From Buttiauxella massiliensis (GTDB lineage: Bacteria; Pseudomonadota; Gammaproteobacteria; Enterobacterales; Enterobacteriaceae), in NCBI RefSeq assembly GCF_902500225.1, contig NZ_LR722650.1:124001-188000 (forward strand): a stretch of 64,000 nucleotides of DNA, given 5' to 3'. The notes under the pieces are model-generated. The model made no database searches and was not told where the DNA came from. It saw only the letters and a list, made by a program, of their open reading frames with translations. Numbering within the stretch: the first letter of the stretch is position 1; each line of letters opens with the position of its first letter. The translations under genes and the position numbers were made by a program. Shown here piece after piece: positions 62,977 to 64,000 of the stretch.

Positions 62977-63166
62977 CTCGTGACACAAGGCGCTGGGCTA
63001 CACTGAAGTTGCTTTGATGACACGGATTGTACACGCATGTATTAGCGATACCGTTGTTCTGAAGTCCGCTCATTTACCTGTATGCGTGAAATAGTATAGG
63101 GACAAAAAGCCACTCTTTTTTTCCGTACTATGGATACAGCTATGAGTACTGGATGAGGAACAACTA

Positions 63167-63466
63167 ATGAAAAAGATTGTTTTGACCGTGGTGCTATCTC
63201 TGGTTACCACAGCGGCGTTCGCGCAATTAACGATGAACTCTGGAACAAGTAATACGGGCTCAGGCAGTTCATCGAGCAGCAGCCAGCAAACAGGTACCGT
63301 CGACTTGATAGGCAGTGATACGGTTGCCGGCCTTGGGACTAGCGATACCGTAGCTGGTCTCAGTGGGAGCGATTCGCAGACTATCAACCCTACATCCTCA
63401 TCCTCGCCAATGCCGGCTTTTGGGCATACGGGCAACCTCAGACAACCCGGTTCAATCCGTCATTAA
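63167..63466 (+). CDS. Small Ser/Gly-rich exported protein
   Basis: A 99-aa protein that I do not recognise. Residues 1-19 are a clear Sec signal peptide ending AFAQ. The mature part is low-complexity: a GSGSSSSSS tract, then two direct repeats of SDTVAGL (with GSDTVAGLGTSDTVAGLSGSDSQ), then PTSSSSP. No cysteine, membrane helix or sorting signal is present, so it should be a free periplasmic or secreted protein. GAGGAACAACTA precedes the ATG. It stands alone downstream of ydbL, where E. coli has fea genes. Confidence 0.65.
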   Translation: MKKIVLTVVLSLVTTAAFAQLTMNSGTSNTGSGSSSSSSQQTGTVDLIGSDTVAGLGTSDTVAGLSGSDSQTINPTSSSSPMPAFGHTGNLRQPGSIRH

Positions 63467-64000
63467 GAAATAAGTGGATCAGTTGTTGTATAGCATCAAA
63501 CGGTTACCAACCAGAGGTCTTAATGCTGGTCTCGTTAAGGTGCTATTAACATATATTTATATAGCATCCGAAATAAAAAGCTTATTTTCTCAGCAGCTTA
63601 ATTTAAAACCAGTGATTGGTTTTTATTCTATTTAAAATATTCACCTTATATTTTTTAAGTACATTCTCGATTAAGAAAACAGCCTCCTCATGAACGGTAG
63701 TATCCGTTAGGTAGGATTTACGTGACAGTACCTCGTTGCATCTCATACTGAGATTGGGCGTATCGAATTATTTAGCTGTAAAAATGCAAATATGTGAAGC
63801 TAATGACTGCGCAAGTGCGAATGCACAGAGCAAGTATCTGATGCGTAGATAATGCACTGATTTTCATAAAATAAGTACAAGATAAAAACATTAGGACAAC
63901 ATACAGACATTCACAAAATAAAATATTGAGTAGGGAGTAAAAAGAACCTATATTGACGGCGTTTTTTACATGGTGCTCAGTTTTTCTACATTCATTAATT
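63467..64000. other. AT-rich stretch without a supported gene
   Basis: I see no gene with a ribosome-binding site and family pattern in these 534 bases. The longest notable frame is 22 codons (63784-63852). It may be the upstream region of a gene beyond the window. Confidence 0.45.

Noticed and set aside
63784-63852. 22-codon frame with two cysteines, faintly like the start of Ogr/Delta zinc proteins
   Set aside because: Too short, no ribosome-binding site, cysteine spacing differs and no prophage genes are nearby in the window.

Overview
The window reads as chromosomal DNA of an enteric gammaproteobacterium (Enterobacteriaceae). Many genes are recognisable orthologues of Escherichia coli terminus-region genes: tam, yneE, ydcF, aldA, yncE, ydbK, ydbJ, hslJ, ldhA, ydbH, ynbE and ydbL. 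They form short syntenic blocks joined in an order unlike K-12, with accessory sugar-catabolism clusters between them. I cannot fix the genus from sequence alone. I saw no rRNA, tRNA or CRISPR array.

Layout. 1-9.2 kb: housekeeping and small stress or metal genes (tam, a DUF2157 membrane protein, a GFA protein, rcnB, ftrA with a rhodanese, DUF1993, yneE, a MetE-like methyltransferase, two GNAT acetyltransferases). 9.2-12.2 kb: a chemoreceptor behind a sigma28-type promoter, divergent from a secreted phytase-like esterase behind a Pho box. 12.7-22.0 kb: a visibly AT-rich, probably acquired operon for 2,3-diketo-L-gulonate / 3-keto-L-gulonate use (yiaK, TRAP transporter yiaMNO, sgbE, yiaL, lyxK, sgbH, yiaJ, sgbU and an unrecognised 107-aa protein). 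22.1-24.0 kb: an IS110-family element (IS1111-like layout), the 5' end of an IS3-type transposase gene, and a second, truncated copy of the esterase 3' end. The acquired operon therefore lies between two copies of the same esterase segment.

24.0-25.5 kb: a LysR regulator divergent from an NTF2-like protein. 25.5-38.9 kb: a LacI regulator with paired operators divergent from an MFS permease, two Gfo/Idh/MocA dehydrogenases and a TIM-barrel isomerase. These are followed by a sugar ABC importer and two GH13 alpha-glucosidases, resembling isomaltulose/trehalulose (pal) clusters with an added glycoside-oxidation module. 39.0-51.6 kb: ydcF and aldA, neighbours in E. coli, are here separated by a SorC-controlled operon. 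It encodes an RbsABC-type importer, a DUF2291 lipoprotein, a split transketolase, an FGGY kinase and a FucI-like isomerase; this set matches the D-apiose isomerase/kinase/transketolase route.

51.6-63.5 kb: Fur-regulated yncE, a secreted esterase, pyruvate:flavodoxin oxidoreductase ydbK, lipoproteins ydbJ and hslJ, fermentative ldhA, the ydbH-ynbE-ydbL envelope lipid-transport operon, and a small Ser/Gly-rich exported protein. The last ~530 bp hold no convincing gene. Three copies of one dispersed intergenic palindromic repeat lie near 5.4, 26.7 and 52.8 kb.
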